Shown in pieces: positions 55,267-63,665 of a stretch of DNA of 64,000 bases (the stretch's first letter is position 1; each line of letters opens with the position of its first letter). This DNA is from UBA8904 sp035448625. GTDB lineage: Bacteria > Desulfobacterota > Syntrophia > Syntrophales > Smithellaceae. Where the stretch lies: contig DAOTJI010000001.1 in NCBI GenBank assembly GCA_035448625.1, forward strand, positions 1 through 64,000, read 5' to 3'. The translations under genes and the position numbers were made by a program. A model generated the notes under the pieces. That model worked only from the letters and a program-made list of their open reading frames with translations, had not been told where the DNA came from and searched no databases.

Positions 55267-56391
55267 ATGTCCAACATCCTTCTGGCCATTGCGGGGCTGA
55301 GCCCTCAGGTCATCACCGAGACCCTCTATGCCCTTCATCAAGACGGAATCTGCATCGATGAAATCTCCGTCATCACCACCAGCACAGGGCGCGACCGAAT
55401 CCTCTCCGGGCTCCTTGCGCCGCAAGACGGTTACTTTCGCCGGTATCTGAGAGAATACGGCATCGACCCCCGTACGATTTGCTTTGCTCCTGACTCGATT
55501 CACGTTCTGCGCGACAAATCCGGACGGCCCCTGGAGGACATCACCGGCGCGTCAGACAACGAAATCCTTCTTTCCGCCTGCCTTTCGCTTGCGCATCGAT
55601 TCACCCGGAAACCGGAAGACAACGTCTTTTTTTCCATTGCGGGCGGTCGCAAAACAATGAGCGCCTGCCTCATGACCGCCGCGGAGCTTTACGGCCGTGC
55701 GCAGGACCGTATCTACCATGTACTCGTCTCGCCGGAATTTGAAAATCACCCGGATTTTTACTACCCGCCCGCAAAGCCGTTTATGTTGGAGATGCACGGC
55801 GAAAAGGGCAGTAAAATACTGAGAGACACATCTTCCGCATCCATCACCCTGGTTTCCATACCCTTCATATCGCTGCGAGGCGCCATCACCGATCCCGCCA
55901 CCGGCCGTGTTCAGCCGCCCGCGCGGATTCTTCGCCACCTGATTCGCGAACGGGAAGAGCCGCTGATTGTAGATCTGGTCAAGGGGAAAATTATCTACAA
56001 AAAGAAAGAACTGACGATGATGCCGTCGCGTTTGGCGCTCTATGCTTTTTTTGCCGGTCGGAAACTAAAATGCCGTCTGGTGCGTGCAGGCTGCAGCGGC
56101 TGTGCGGAGTGCTACCTGGACTACGAACAAATCAGTGAGGCGCAGACAGACATTACGGACATTTACAAAAAGCTGGGCGGAATCACGGAAAACAAAGGCA
56201 TCTGCGCGCTGGAAAAAGAGGAATTGCGCTCTTATGTCAGCAAAATCCGTCAGGACATCGTGCGTGTTTTTGGCGTTCAGGCCGCGTCGGAACTGACCGT
56301 TCACGCCGTCGGCAAAAAACCGGACACGCGCTACGGCATCGGTCTGGAGAGGGAAAAGATAAAATTGATTAATAAAAAGGACAATCAATAG
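55267..56391 (+). CDS. NE0113-family CRISPR-associated CARF protein (ring-nuclease annotated)
   Basis: The N-terminal 190 residues of this 374-residue protein form a CARF-like Rossmann domain: MSNILLAIAGLSPQVITETL, ITTSTGRDR, and the ligand-loop motif GGRKTMSA at residues 126-133. This matches the Cas_NE0113 (TIGR02584) family, whose members are annotated as cyclic-oligoadenylate-binding ring nuclease. The C-terminal 165 residues contain a winged-helix-like segment (ELTMMPSRLALYAFFAGRK) and a tight Cys cluster (CSGCAEC). No HEPN RxxxxH motif is present, so it is not a canonical Csm6 RNase. It may sense or degrade cOA made by Cas10; a transcription-factor role through the winged helix is also possible. 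Confidence 0.82.
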   Translation: MSNILLAIAGLSPQVITETLYALHQDGICIDEISVITTSTGRDRILSGLLAPQDGYFRRYLREYGIDPRTICFAPDSIHVLRDKSGRPLEDITGASDNEILLSACLSLAHRFTRKPEDNVFFSIAGGRKTMSACLMTAAELYGRAQDRIYHVLVSPEFENHPDFYYPPAKPFMLEMHGEKGSKILRDTSSASITLVSIPFISLRGAITDPATGRVQPPARILRHLIREREEPLIVDLVKGKIIYKKKELTMMPSRLALYAFFAGRKLKCRLVRAGCSGCAECYLDYEQISEAQTDITDIYKKLGGITENKGICALEKEELRSYVSKIRQDIVRVFGVQAASELTVHAVGKKPDTRYGIGLEREKIKLINKKDNQ

Positions 56392-56516
56392 TCTGCTTTG
56401 ACGCCGACTATGTGACCGTGAATACCTTTAGCAATCACCGCGGCAACGTTGCCGGGATGGAGAAGCTCAATGATTTTCTGCTATCGACCAAAGCAAAGAT
56501 GCGAAGGAGGGATTTT

Positions 56517-59117
56517 ATGGACGATACCGTTTTGAAAGTGGCTCTGGCCGGCCTGCTGCACGACATCGGAAAACTGGCGGAGGATGCCATGTATGTCACG
56601 CCGGAGTATCTCAATGCAAACGCAGGCCTATATCAACCATTTTATAATGGCCACCATACACACAGACATGCTGTTTATACGGCTGCTTTTGTTGAGCAGA
56701 TTGAAAAATTGTTGCCCCGACAGTTGAACAAAGCACAGTGGGGGCTGGATGACCCATTTATCAACGTCACAGCGGGGCATCACGTTCCCCAAACCCCCCT
56801 GCAATGGATTATTGCCATTGCCGACCGTCTCAGCAGCGGCTGGGACAGAAAATCATTTGATGAGTACAATCAGGCCATCGCTTTTCAGGATTACAAAAAA
56901 ACGCGCTTGCTGCCGCTTTTTGAGGGTTTGCTCAGAAGTTCATCGGATGATATCGGTAAACTTTCCTACAGGTATCCGCTGAAGGAAATATCGCCACTCA
57001 ACATTTTCCCGGGATTAAAAACAGAAGTCATACCGGAAGATAATGAAAAAGCGCTCGAAGAATACAAGGATCTTTTTGATGAATTTGTTGATGCGCTGGA
57101 GCGGATTCTCCACAAAGAAGAAAACCTGCCTCTCTGGTTTGAGCATTTAGACTCTCTGATGCTGATCTACACATCGGCCATCCCTGCGGCCAGAGCAGGA
57201 AAGGTCGTGCCGGATGTTTCTTTGTATGATCATTTAAGGAGTACGGCCGCGATTGCCGCCTCCCTGTATCTTTACCATCGTGATACGGACAGCCTGTCGG
57301 TTGGGGCGATTCGCGAGCGGGAGCAGAATAAATTTCTTCTGATTGGCGGTGATTTTTACGGCATTCAGGATTTTATCTTCAGTGACACGGGTACATCGGC
57401 GCGGCACCGTTCAAAAATTCTGCGGGGCCGATCGTTTGCCGTCTCGTTGATTTGCGAACTGGCAGCCGATATGATCTGCCGGGGTATTGGTCTGCCTTCG
57501 ACATCGGTTCTGCTTAACGCCGCGGGAAAATTTACAATTCTCGCACCCAATACCGGAGAGGCGAAACAGGCCGTTTATCGCGCAAAAAGCGCCATCAATG
57601 AGTGGCTGATCGAGAAAACCATCGGCGAAAGCGCGTTTGGCGTTTCCATGATCGAAGCGAAACCAGCCGATTTTGAATCGGGGAATTTCCTGCAAACGTA
57701 TGAGCGCCTTTCCGATGAGATGGCGCGCCAAAAATTTCGCAAGTTTGATCCGGCAACGGATGCGGGCGTTGTAGAAGGCTTTCTCGATTCATTTGACAAT
57801 ACACTGAATCCGCCCATTTGTCCTTACTGCGGCAAAAGGCCATCCAGCCGGTTAGCCGAAGCGCAGAAGAAAGATGCAGATGATCAATCGCTGTGCGCTG
57901 TTTGCCGCGACCATATCTTTTTGGGCGAAAACATTGTCAGGAAGAACCGCATTGCCATAACCGTCAGGGATGCCGACATCAAAGGTGATAACACGAAACT
58001 GCTTGAGCCGATATTTGGCGAATATCAAGTCGCCTTTATTGATGGCGGACTGACGCAAATGGCAAAAAATGGCCAGTTGCTCAAGTACTGGGATATTGCG
58101 ATAAGCGTCGAAGGCCAGGTTGCCAAAGATGTCACGTCACGTTTTATCAACGGTTATGTTCCTGTCTATGATGAAGAGGACCATTACGATGACCGGATTC
58201 TCGAAGGCGTAAAAAGTGAAGAAAAGAAGCTCGAACTTGTTGAAGCGGTAAAGGAAAACCGGCCGAAAACCTTCGCGCACCTTGCCTGCAAGGCTATGAA
58301 CCCGCTGGCGGATGAAAAGAAAAAATACGTCGGCATTCAGGCGCTGGGCATATTAAAAGCGGACGTCGATCATCTGGGCATACTCATATCCTGCGGAATT
58401 CCCAAGGAGCGCTTTTCAATGTCGCGTCTGGCCACCTTAAGCCGCCAGATGAATGCCTTTTTCTGTCTTTATTTGCCGTATGCTTTAAAAACAGAAGCGG
58501 CGTTTAAAGATATTTACACGGTTTTCGCAGGCGGTGACGACCTTTTCCTCATCGGGCCGTGGAACCGTATTCTCGATCTTGCCGGCTATCTGAAAGAACG
58601 GTTTGAAGCTTACGTGTGTAAAAATCCGGAAGTGCATTTTTCCGCCGGAATCAGTCTGCAAAAGGCAAATACGCCGGTTGCCAAAATGGCCGACGACGCG
58701 GAGTCCGCTCTGGATGCTTCCAAAAATTGCGGGAGAAACCGGATCACCGTTTTTGGCGAAACGGTAAAATGGACTGAATTTGAAGACCTTCAGCGCATAG
58801 CAAAAACGATGGAAACCTGGCGCAGTGAAAATCTGGTCAATAACGCCGAATTGTTCCGCCTCAACCGTTTCATTGCTATGGCCGGCCTGGAAAAGACGCT
58901 GATGGAAGAAAAGGAAATCCATCTGGACGATATGGAGGCGCTGAAGTGGCGGGCGCTTTTCCGCTACAGCGCGGAGCGCAACATAGGTAAAAATGTCAAG
59001 GATGCGGAAAAGAAAGAAGCGATCAGGCAAGATTTCAACCAGGTGGCGGCCTGGCTGGAAAACTACGGAGGCGCTCTCAGAATAGCGCTGTGGAATGTCA
59101 TTTATAATAATCGGTAA
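56517..59117 (+). CDS. csm1: Type III-A CRISPR-associated protein Cas10/Csm1
   Basis: The 866-residue large subunit of the Csm complex. An N-terminal HD nuclease domain (His15-Asp16 in LLHDIGK, then NGHHTHRHAVYTAAF), a zinc-binding four-Cys segment (CPYCGKRP...CAVC, about 435-465) and a Palm/GGDEF-like cyclase with GGDD at residues 672-675 (FAGGDDLFLIG) are all intact. It should cleave DNA and make cyclic oligoadenylate when target RNA binds. ATG 56517 follows a near-perfect AAGGAGG. The frame is also open upstream to 56376 (GTG 56412 possible), giving a 35-residue extension that I consider unlikely. The D4 and A-domain regions are complete. Confidence 0.95.
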   Translation: MDDTVLKVALAGLLHDIGKLAEDAMYVTPEYLNANAGLYQPFYNGHHTHRHAVYTAAFVEQIEKLLPRQLNKAQWGLDDPFINVTAGHHVPQTPLQWIIAIADRLSSGWDRKSFDEYNQAIAFQDYKKTRLLPLFEGLLRSSSDDIGKLSYRYPLKEISPLNIFPGLKTEVIPEDNEKALEEYKDLFDEFVDALERILHKEENLPLWFEHLDSLMLIYTSAIPAARAGKVVPDVSLYDHLRSTAAIAASLYLYHRDTDSLSVGAIREREQNKFLLIGGDFYGIQDFIFSDTGTSARHRSKILRGRSFAVSLICELAADMICRGIGLPSTSVLLNAAGKFTILAPNTGEAKQAVYRAKSAINEWLIEKTIGESAFGVSMIEAKPADFESGNFLQTYERLSDEMARQKFRKFDPATDAGVVEGFLDSFDNTLNPPICPYCGKRPSSRLAEAQKKDADDQSLCAVCRDHIFLGENIVRKNRIAITVRDADIKGDNTKLLEPIFGEYQVAFIDGGLTQMAKNGQLLKYWDIAISVEGQVAKDVTSRFINGYVPVYDEEDHYDDRILEGVKSEEKKLELVEAVKENRPKTFAHLACKAMNPLADEKKKYVGIQALGILKADVDHLGILISCGIPKERFSMSRLATLSRQMNAFFCLYLPYALKTEAAFKDIYTVFAGGDDLFLIGPWNRILDLAGYLKERFEAYVCKNPEVHFSAGISLQKANTPVAKMADDAESALDASKNCGRNRITVFGETVKWTEFEDLQRIAKTMETWRSENLVNNAELFRLNRFIAMAGLEKTLMEEKEIHLDDMEALKWRALFRYSAERNIGKNVKDAEKKEAIRQDFNQVAAWLENYGGALRIALWNVIYNNR

Positions 59118-59128
59118 GGAGGGATGTG

Positions 59129-59548
59129 ATGAGTAAGATTACTTTTTACAAGGACAAAGCAAAAGCAATTATCGATCCGAAGCTTTTTTCTGATGTTGCC
59201 GAACAAGCTGCAGATGAAATTGCCAGATCAGGTCAGACGCCATCGCGGGACGGACGTCCTCCACGCCTAGATCACAACAAGCGCACTCAAATTCGCAAGT
59301 TTTATGATGAGGTTGTCCGTTTGAACGCTACGGCAAAGGCAAATCCCGAAGATTGGAACACGATTTTACCGTTCATCAACATGCTGATCGCCAAGGCGGC
59401 ATACGCCAACGGCAGAAACAAACTGGTGACGGATGAATTTGTCCATCTGCTCAAAGACTGCATCGCCCAAGTGCAGCAACCGGCGGATCTTGATGTTTTT
59501 GCTAACTTTTTTGAGGCCTTCATGGGCTTTTACCGGAAACATGAATAG
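59129..59548 (+). CDS. csm2: Type III-A CRISPR small subunit Csm2
   Basis: A 139-residue helical protein. The central motif TQIRKFYDEVVRLN is the Csm2 hallmark. Several copies bind along the crRNA/target duplex in the Csm complex. AAGGAGGG (59116-59123) overlaps the cas10 stop and sits five bases before ATG 59129; GTG 59126 is too close to it. csm3 follows after 12 bases. Confidence 0.92.
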   Translation: MSKITFYKDKAKAIIDPKLFSDVAEQAADEIARSGQTPSRDGRPPRLDHNKRTQIRKFYDEVVRLNATAKANPEDWNTILPFINMLIAKAAYANGRNKLVTDEFVHLLKDCIAQVQQPADLDVFANFFEAFMGFYRKHE

Positions 59549-59560
59549 GAGGAATAACTC

Positions 59561-60277
59561 ATGCAGCTTACAGATATTAAAGAAATCAAAGGTAGAATCA
59601 TACTGAAAAGCGGTCTTCACATCGGCGCGGGCGACACGGAAATGCACATCGGCGGAACGGACAATCCTGTCATCAAACACCCGCACACGCAGCAGCCTTA
59701 CATTCCCGGTTCTTCTTTAAAAGGGAAAGTCCGGTCGTTGCTGGAAATGGAAAGCGGATTGATGGCTAAGACCAAAGGCGAGCCGGTAAAGGTGAAAACC
59801 TTAAAAGACTTAAGCGGCGAACAAGAAAGCAAGTGCAAGAAAATCCTCAAGATTTTCGGTTCAAGCGGCGCGGATTCGGACGAAAACGCCTATGCGCTCG
59901 GGCCGACGCGTGTATCTTTTGCAGACTGTCCGCTCAACGCCCAATGGTGCGAAAAAGCCAAGAAGAACCGATGGGACTATTTCGAAGTTAAATCAGAAAA
60001 TTCCATTAACCGTATCGAAGGGACAGCGCGCAATCCCCGTTTTACGGAACGTGTTGTCGAAGGCACGGAATTCGACTTTGCCGTGACGCTCAAACTGCTG
60101 GGTGAAAACGAGAACGAACTTTTCGAATACCTGCTCGACGGCTTGAAGCTTCTGGAACTCGATGCTTTGGGCGGAAGCGGCAGCCGGGGATATGGGAGGA
60201 TACAATTCCAATTCGACGATGCGACCCTTCAGGAAAAATTTCAAAACAGAAAACCATTTGCCAGTGGAGGAAAATAA
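59561..60277 (+). CDS. csm3: Type III-A CRISPR RAMP protein Csm3 (target-RNA nuclease)
   Basis: This 238-residue Cas7-like backbone subunit lines the crRNA and cuts target RNA at 6-nt intervals. Motifs: GLHIGAGDTEMHIGGTDNPV, YIPGSSLKGKVRSLLEME and the C-terminal Gly-rich LGGSGSRGYGRI. The catalytic aspartate corresponds to Asp34 in GGTDNPVIKHP (Asp33 in Streptococcus Csm3), so RNA cleavage should be active. AGGAGG precedes the ATG; csm4 begins three bases after the stop. Confidence 0.95.
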   Translation: MQLTDIKEIKGRIILKSGLHIGAGDTEMHIGGTDNPVIKHPHTQQPYIPGSSLKGKVRSLLEMESGLMAKTKGEPVKVKTLKDLSGEQESKCKKILKIFGSSGADSDENAYALGPTRVSFADCPLNAQWCEKAKKNRWDYFEVKSENSINRIEGTARNPRFTERVVEGTEFDFAVTLKLLGENENELFEYLLDGLKLLELDALGGSGSRGYGRIQFQFDDATLQEKFQNRKPFASGGK

Positions 60278-60279
60278 TC

Positions 60280-61311
60280 GTGAAACTCTATGAGATCACC
60301 ATTCGGCCCGTGTCCGGATTCGGCACACCGCTTAAAGGTGACACGCTTTTTGGCCATTTTTGCTGGCAGGCTGCTTACGATGCAACACTCCTCAACGGGG
60401 GATTGGATAAATGGATCGCCTGTTACGGTGAGAAGCCCTTTGCAGTATTTTCAACCGCCTGGCCTAAATTCAGCGACGGCAAAAAGTCGTATTACACCGT
60501 AAAAAGACCGGATTTGCCGCTTTCTTACCTGTTTTCCGTAAAAGCCGACGATCGCAGAAAAACCATGACTCAAAGGAAGGAAAACGCCGCAAAAAAATGG
60601 ATGCTGTTGCCGGAAAATTTGCGGATGCTCCGGTCTGCAGATCTATTCAAAAATGACAAAGAAATCATGGCGATGGCGTTTGCATCGGTTACGGAAGAGA
60701 CCAAAAAGATAATGCGCGGAAAAGCAAAAAGGAAATTGAGTAGAGAGCATCTTCAGTCGCACAACACCATTAACCGTTTAACGGATACAACCGGAGGAGG
60801 CATGTTTGCCCCTTATGAGCAGAGAGCCGATTTTTATTATCCGGAAACCGAACTGGCGGTTTTTGTCCTGATTGATGAAGACGCCACCGATATTGACCGG
60901 GTTGCGATCGCCTTGGAACGGATCGGGCGGTTCGGATTCGGAAAGGATGCATCAACAGGCTGGGGGCGTTTCGATATGTGCAGCACAGAGGAAAAAGCCA
61001 TGCCGGATGCGCGGGATGCCAACGCCTGTTATACACTGGCGCCATCGCTTCCGGAAAAGGGGAAGTTCCGTGACTGGTCCTTTTCACCGTTTACAAGGTT
61101 CGGGCGACATGGCGACCTTCTGGCGCGCTCGGCAAACCCCTTTAAAAGCCCCGTCATCATGGTTGATGAAGGCGCTGTTTTGATACCCGAAGACATCCAC
61201 GCTATGAACAAACCCTATCTTGGACGACCTGCTTTTTATGTGTCCAAAGCCATGCCTGAAACGGTTGTTCAGGGCTATACGCCTTGGCTGCCTTTTACAT
61301 TGGAGGTATGA
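60280..61311 (+). CDS. csm4: Type III-A CRISPR RAMP protein Csm4
   Basis: This 343-residue Cas5-like subunit caps the crRNA 5' handle and contacts Cas10. N-terminal RAMP motif FGTPLKGDTLFGHFCWQAAYD and the central Gly-rich loop RIGRFGFGKDASTGWGRF are typical. The start is GTG 60280 with GGAGG upstream. It is slightly longer than many Csm4 proteins (about 300 residues). csm5 starts two bases after its stop. Confidence 0.92.
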   Translation: MKLYEITIRPVSGFGTPLKGDTLFGHFCWQAAYDATLLNGGLDKWIACYGEKPFAVFSTAWPKFSDGKKSYYTVKRPDLPLSYLFSVKADDRRKTMTQRKENAAKKWMLLPENLRMLRSADLFKNDKEIMAMAFASVTEETKKIMRGKAKRKLSREHLQSHNTINRLTDTTGGGMFAPYEQRADFYYPETELAVFVLIDEDATDIDRVAIALERIGRFGFGKDASTGWGRFDMCSTEEKAMPDARDANACYTLAPSLPEKGKFRDWSFSPFTRFGRHGDLLARSANPFKSPVIMVDEGAVLIPEDIHAMNKPYLGRPAFYVSKAMPETVVQGYTPWLPFTLEV

Positions 61312-61312
61312 C

Positions 61313-62755
61313 ATGGAAGAAAATAAATTTTACATCCGTATAGCATCGCCGGTTCATGTCGGTTGTGATGAAGTTTATGATCCGACAGGATTTGTTCTCC
61401 ATGAAGAGTCGGGAACGCTGACAGCTTTTGAGCCGATGGATTTTTTCAGAAGCCTCCCGCCACAGGACAAAAGTCGCTATGCAGCAATTTGCAGCAAGGG
61501 AACCATTGAATCTATTCTTGAACTCTACAAATTCATGCGTGGCAAGCGCTTTGTCGGGCATGATGTCCGGATATGTAAAGGTTTAATTGCGCAATATCAG
61601 AAGACGCTGGGCATTCCTGTTGGCGATAGAAAAAAGATTCAACAGGAACTGAATAATTTTTCCATCAGCCGGACGGCGTTCAATCCACTCACGCAAAAGC
61701 CCTATATTCCCGGCTCGGCCATCAAGGGCGCGTTTAGAACTGCATACCTGAATTATTTAGCGAAGGAGAGAAATGTTCATTTGGATCGCCGGGACAGGAA
61801 TTTTGCCAATGCATTGGAAAAGGAGCTTCTGCAGTATCAATCCCTGGAAAAAGACCCCTTCCGGTTACTGAAAGTGTCTGATTTTCATCCCGTCGGCCCT
61901 TGTGCGACAAAAATCGCGTATGCCGTCAATGCCAAGAAAACTCCTTCAAAATTCGAGGCCAGAGGCCCTTTCCAGATTTTGGAAATTATAGAACCGGGTG
62001 CTGTGTTTGCCGGAACCATTCAAACTCTCAATCCCCTCGCGCGCGATGTCATCAAAGCGCCTTTGTCTAAAGAAAAGGTGCTGCAAAGCGCAACAATTTT
62101 TTACGAAAGAGAGAAAAAGCGTGAAAACGAAGAACTTGAAATTGCAGGGTTACCGATTTTTAAACCTGCAGAAAATGGTGATCTTATACCGCTGCGACTT
62201 GGCCGCCATTCCGGCGCGGAATCGCTGACAGTTGAAGGCTACCGCCACATCAAAATCATGAAGAAAAGAGGCGAAAGGACTGATGATGCGGACAAAGCCA
62301 CAACTTTCTGGCTTGCATCGGATGCTTCGGACAGAAAAACGGCCCAGATCCTTGAACCCTTTGGCTGGGCTGGTCTGGGACGAATGACCAATGCTCTGAA
62401 TGACGAACTGACAGCCCTTGCGAAAATACAGGAAAAGGAAGGTGAGAAAACCGTATCGCTATCGCCCGCAGAACCGTCTATTCAATCAAAAAACGCCGTC
62501 CCGCCTCCGCACATAGAGGAAGTCTGGGAAAACGCCTTTGTCAGTTTTAACGCGGGAAGCGGCGGGGTTGTTACCGCGCAGGGGCCGGAAAAGAAAACGG
62601 CGGAAATCCGGGGGAAGGACAAAGCTATTTCTGCAACGGATGAAGGACTGCGCAAAAAACTTTTTGACGGAAAAAAGACGTTGCCCAAAGCCCGGGTTAC
62701 CGTCCGCAAAGCCGGCAACGCGTGGGAAATTGTCAAAATTGAGCCGGCGGGGTGA
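61313..62755 (+). CDS. csm5: Type III-A CRISPR RAMP protein Csm5 with C-terminal extension
   Basis: This 480-residue protein caps the 3' side of the crRNA and helps its maturation. It has the N-terminal RAMP motif IRIASPVHVGCDEVYDPTGF and Csm5 motif KPYIPGSSAIKGAFRTAYL (here PYIPGSAIKGAFRTAYL). Residues from about 403 to 480 form an extra beta-rich domain (VWENAFVSFNAGSGGVVTAQ, then KARVTVRKAGNAWEIVKIE) joined by a linker. It looks like a small RNA- or protein-binding fold found at the ends of some RAMPs. The start is ATG 61313, just after the csm4 stop; GGAGG lies in the csm4 end. It is the last cas gene seen. Confidence 0.9.
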   Translation: MEENKFYIRIASPVHVGCDEVYDPTGFVLHEESGTLTAFEPMDFFRSLPPQDKSRYAAICSKGTIESILELYKFMRGKRFVGHDVRICKGLIAQYQKTLGIPVGDRKKIQQELNNFSISRTAFNPLTQKPYIPGSAIKGAFRTAYLNYLAKERNVHLDRRDRNFANALEKELLQYQSLEKDPFRLLKVSDFHPVGPCATKIAYAVNAKKTPSKFEARGPFQILEIIEPGAVFAGTIQTLNPLARDVIKAPLSKEKVLQSATIFYEREKKRENEELEIAGLPIFKPAENGDLIPLRLGRHSGAESLTVEGYRHIKIMKKRGERTDDADKATTFWLASDASDRKTAQILEPFGWAGLGRMTNALNDELTALAKIQEKEGEKTVSLSPAEPSIQSKNAVPPPHIEEVWENAFVSFNAGSGGVVTAQGPEKKTAEIRGKDKAISATDEGLRKKLFDGKKTLPKARVTVRKAGNAWEIVKIEPAG

Positions 62756-62763
62756 GAGAATAT

Positions 62764-62794
62764 TTGTTTACGAAACAATACAAATATGTATTAT
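62764..62794 (+). promoter_or_regulatory. abiE promoter with two inverted repeats
   Basis: A perfect inverted repeat TTGTTT-ACG-AAACAA (62764-62778) overlaps a -35-like TTTACG. A second one, AATAC-N6-GTATT (62777-62792), overlaps the -10-like TATTAT (62789-62794). Transcription would start near 62801, leaving almost no leader before ATG 62808. AbiEi antitoxins are known to bind inverted repeats at their own promoter; these are the natural candidates. Confidence 0.5.
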
Positions 62795-62807
62795 AACGTA
62801 ATCAATT

Positions 62808-63665
62808 ATGAAGACTTATCGTGAAACCCATATCCGCCAGGCTGAAATTGCCCAGCTCATCCTGCTGCATCAGCTCTATGCGCAAAAAGAAAGCCGCCAT
62901 CTGATTTTTCAGGGCGGCACGGCGATTCGCTGGTGCTACGGGGGAAGCCGGTTTTCCGAGGATCTCGATTTCGTGACCGCGCTTACGCCAGCGGCGATTG
63001 AACCCCTCGTTTCGACGGCCGTGCGCGGTGCGGAAAAACTCATGGTTCCCCACTTCGGTCAGGGCATTGTCACGCTCGTCCCCAAAAAGTCGCGCGACGG
63101 CGCCTTTAAATGCTTTGTCGATTTTCAGCCTCAATCCCTTCGGGGAAAAATCTCTGTCAAGCTGGAATTCGAGGCGCTCAACTCCGGAAACCTGCCGGAC
63201 AGGCAAAACCATGTGATGGCATCACTCAGCCCCGTCGCCTATCTGATTGCCGCAGGCGAATTCCGCGTGCCCAGGCCCAACACGGTGCTGGTTGCACAGA
63301 CGCCGCAGGAAATTCTTTCCGACAAAATCCGCGCGCTTCTGGAGCGGCGCTATCTCAAGGGCCGCGACTTTTTCGATCTCTGGCATCTTCGGGACATCTT
63401 GAAAACACCCCTTGATGTCACCATTGTGGAGCGGAAGTTTACCCTTTACAAAGCGGTCTTTACCGCGACTCGTTCCGCCACGTTTTTCACGAAGCCGACA
63501 AAGCAAAACGAAAAACAGATGCGCGAAGCCATCGAACAGGATCTTTCGCGGTTTTTGCCGTCCGAAGTTCTGGAAATTCACCGCGCGGAAAAATTCGCGC
63601 GCTTTTTAGATACGACCCGTTCGGTTTTTGCCGAACTTGAATCCAAAGGAGTGCGCCTGCCATGA
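62808..63665 (+). CDS. AbiEii/AbiGii-type nucleotidyltransferase toxin
   Basis: A 285-residue member of the DNA-polymerase-beta-like nucleotidyltransferase toxins of type IV AbiE systems. Motif 1 is FQGGTAIRWCYGG-S-RFSEDLDFV, with the Gly-Gly-Thr and the Asp-Leu-Asp metal site intact. LSDKIRALLERRYLKGRDFFDLWHL matches the family's helical region (split: SDKIRALLERRYLKGRD, FFDLWHL). The AbiEi gene overlaps its stop (ATGA). In classical AbiE the antitoxin gene comes first; here the toxin gene leads. There is no ribosome-binding site before ATG, consistent with a near-leaderless transcript. It lies just 52 bases after csm5. Confidence 0.88.
   Translation: MKTYRETHIRQAEIAQLILLHQLYAQKESRHLIFQGGTAIRWCYGGSRFSEDLDFVTALTPAAIEPLVSTAVRGAEKLMVPHFGQGIVTLVPKKSRDGAFKCFVDFQPQSLRGKISVKLEFEALNSGNLPDRQNHVMASLSPVAYLIAAGEFRVPRPNTVLVAQTPQEILSDKIRALLERRYLKGRDFFDLWHLRDILKTPLDVTIVERKFTLYKAVFTATRSATFFTKPTKQNEKQMREAIEQDLSRFLPSEVLEIHRAEKFARFLDTTRSVFAELESKGVRLP

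Noticed and set aside
56412..56516. GTG 56412 as the cas10 start
   Set aside because: The added 35 residues precede the usual Cas10 HD domain start, and the AAGGAGG site points to ATG 56517; the stretch is kept as a separate finding.
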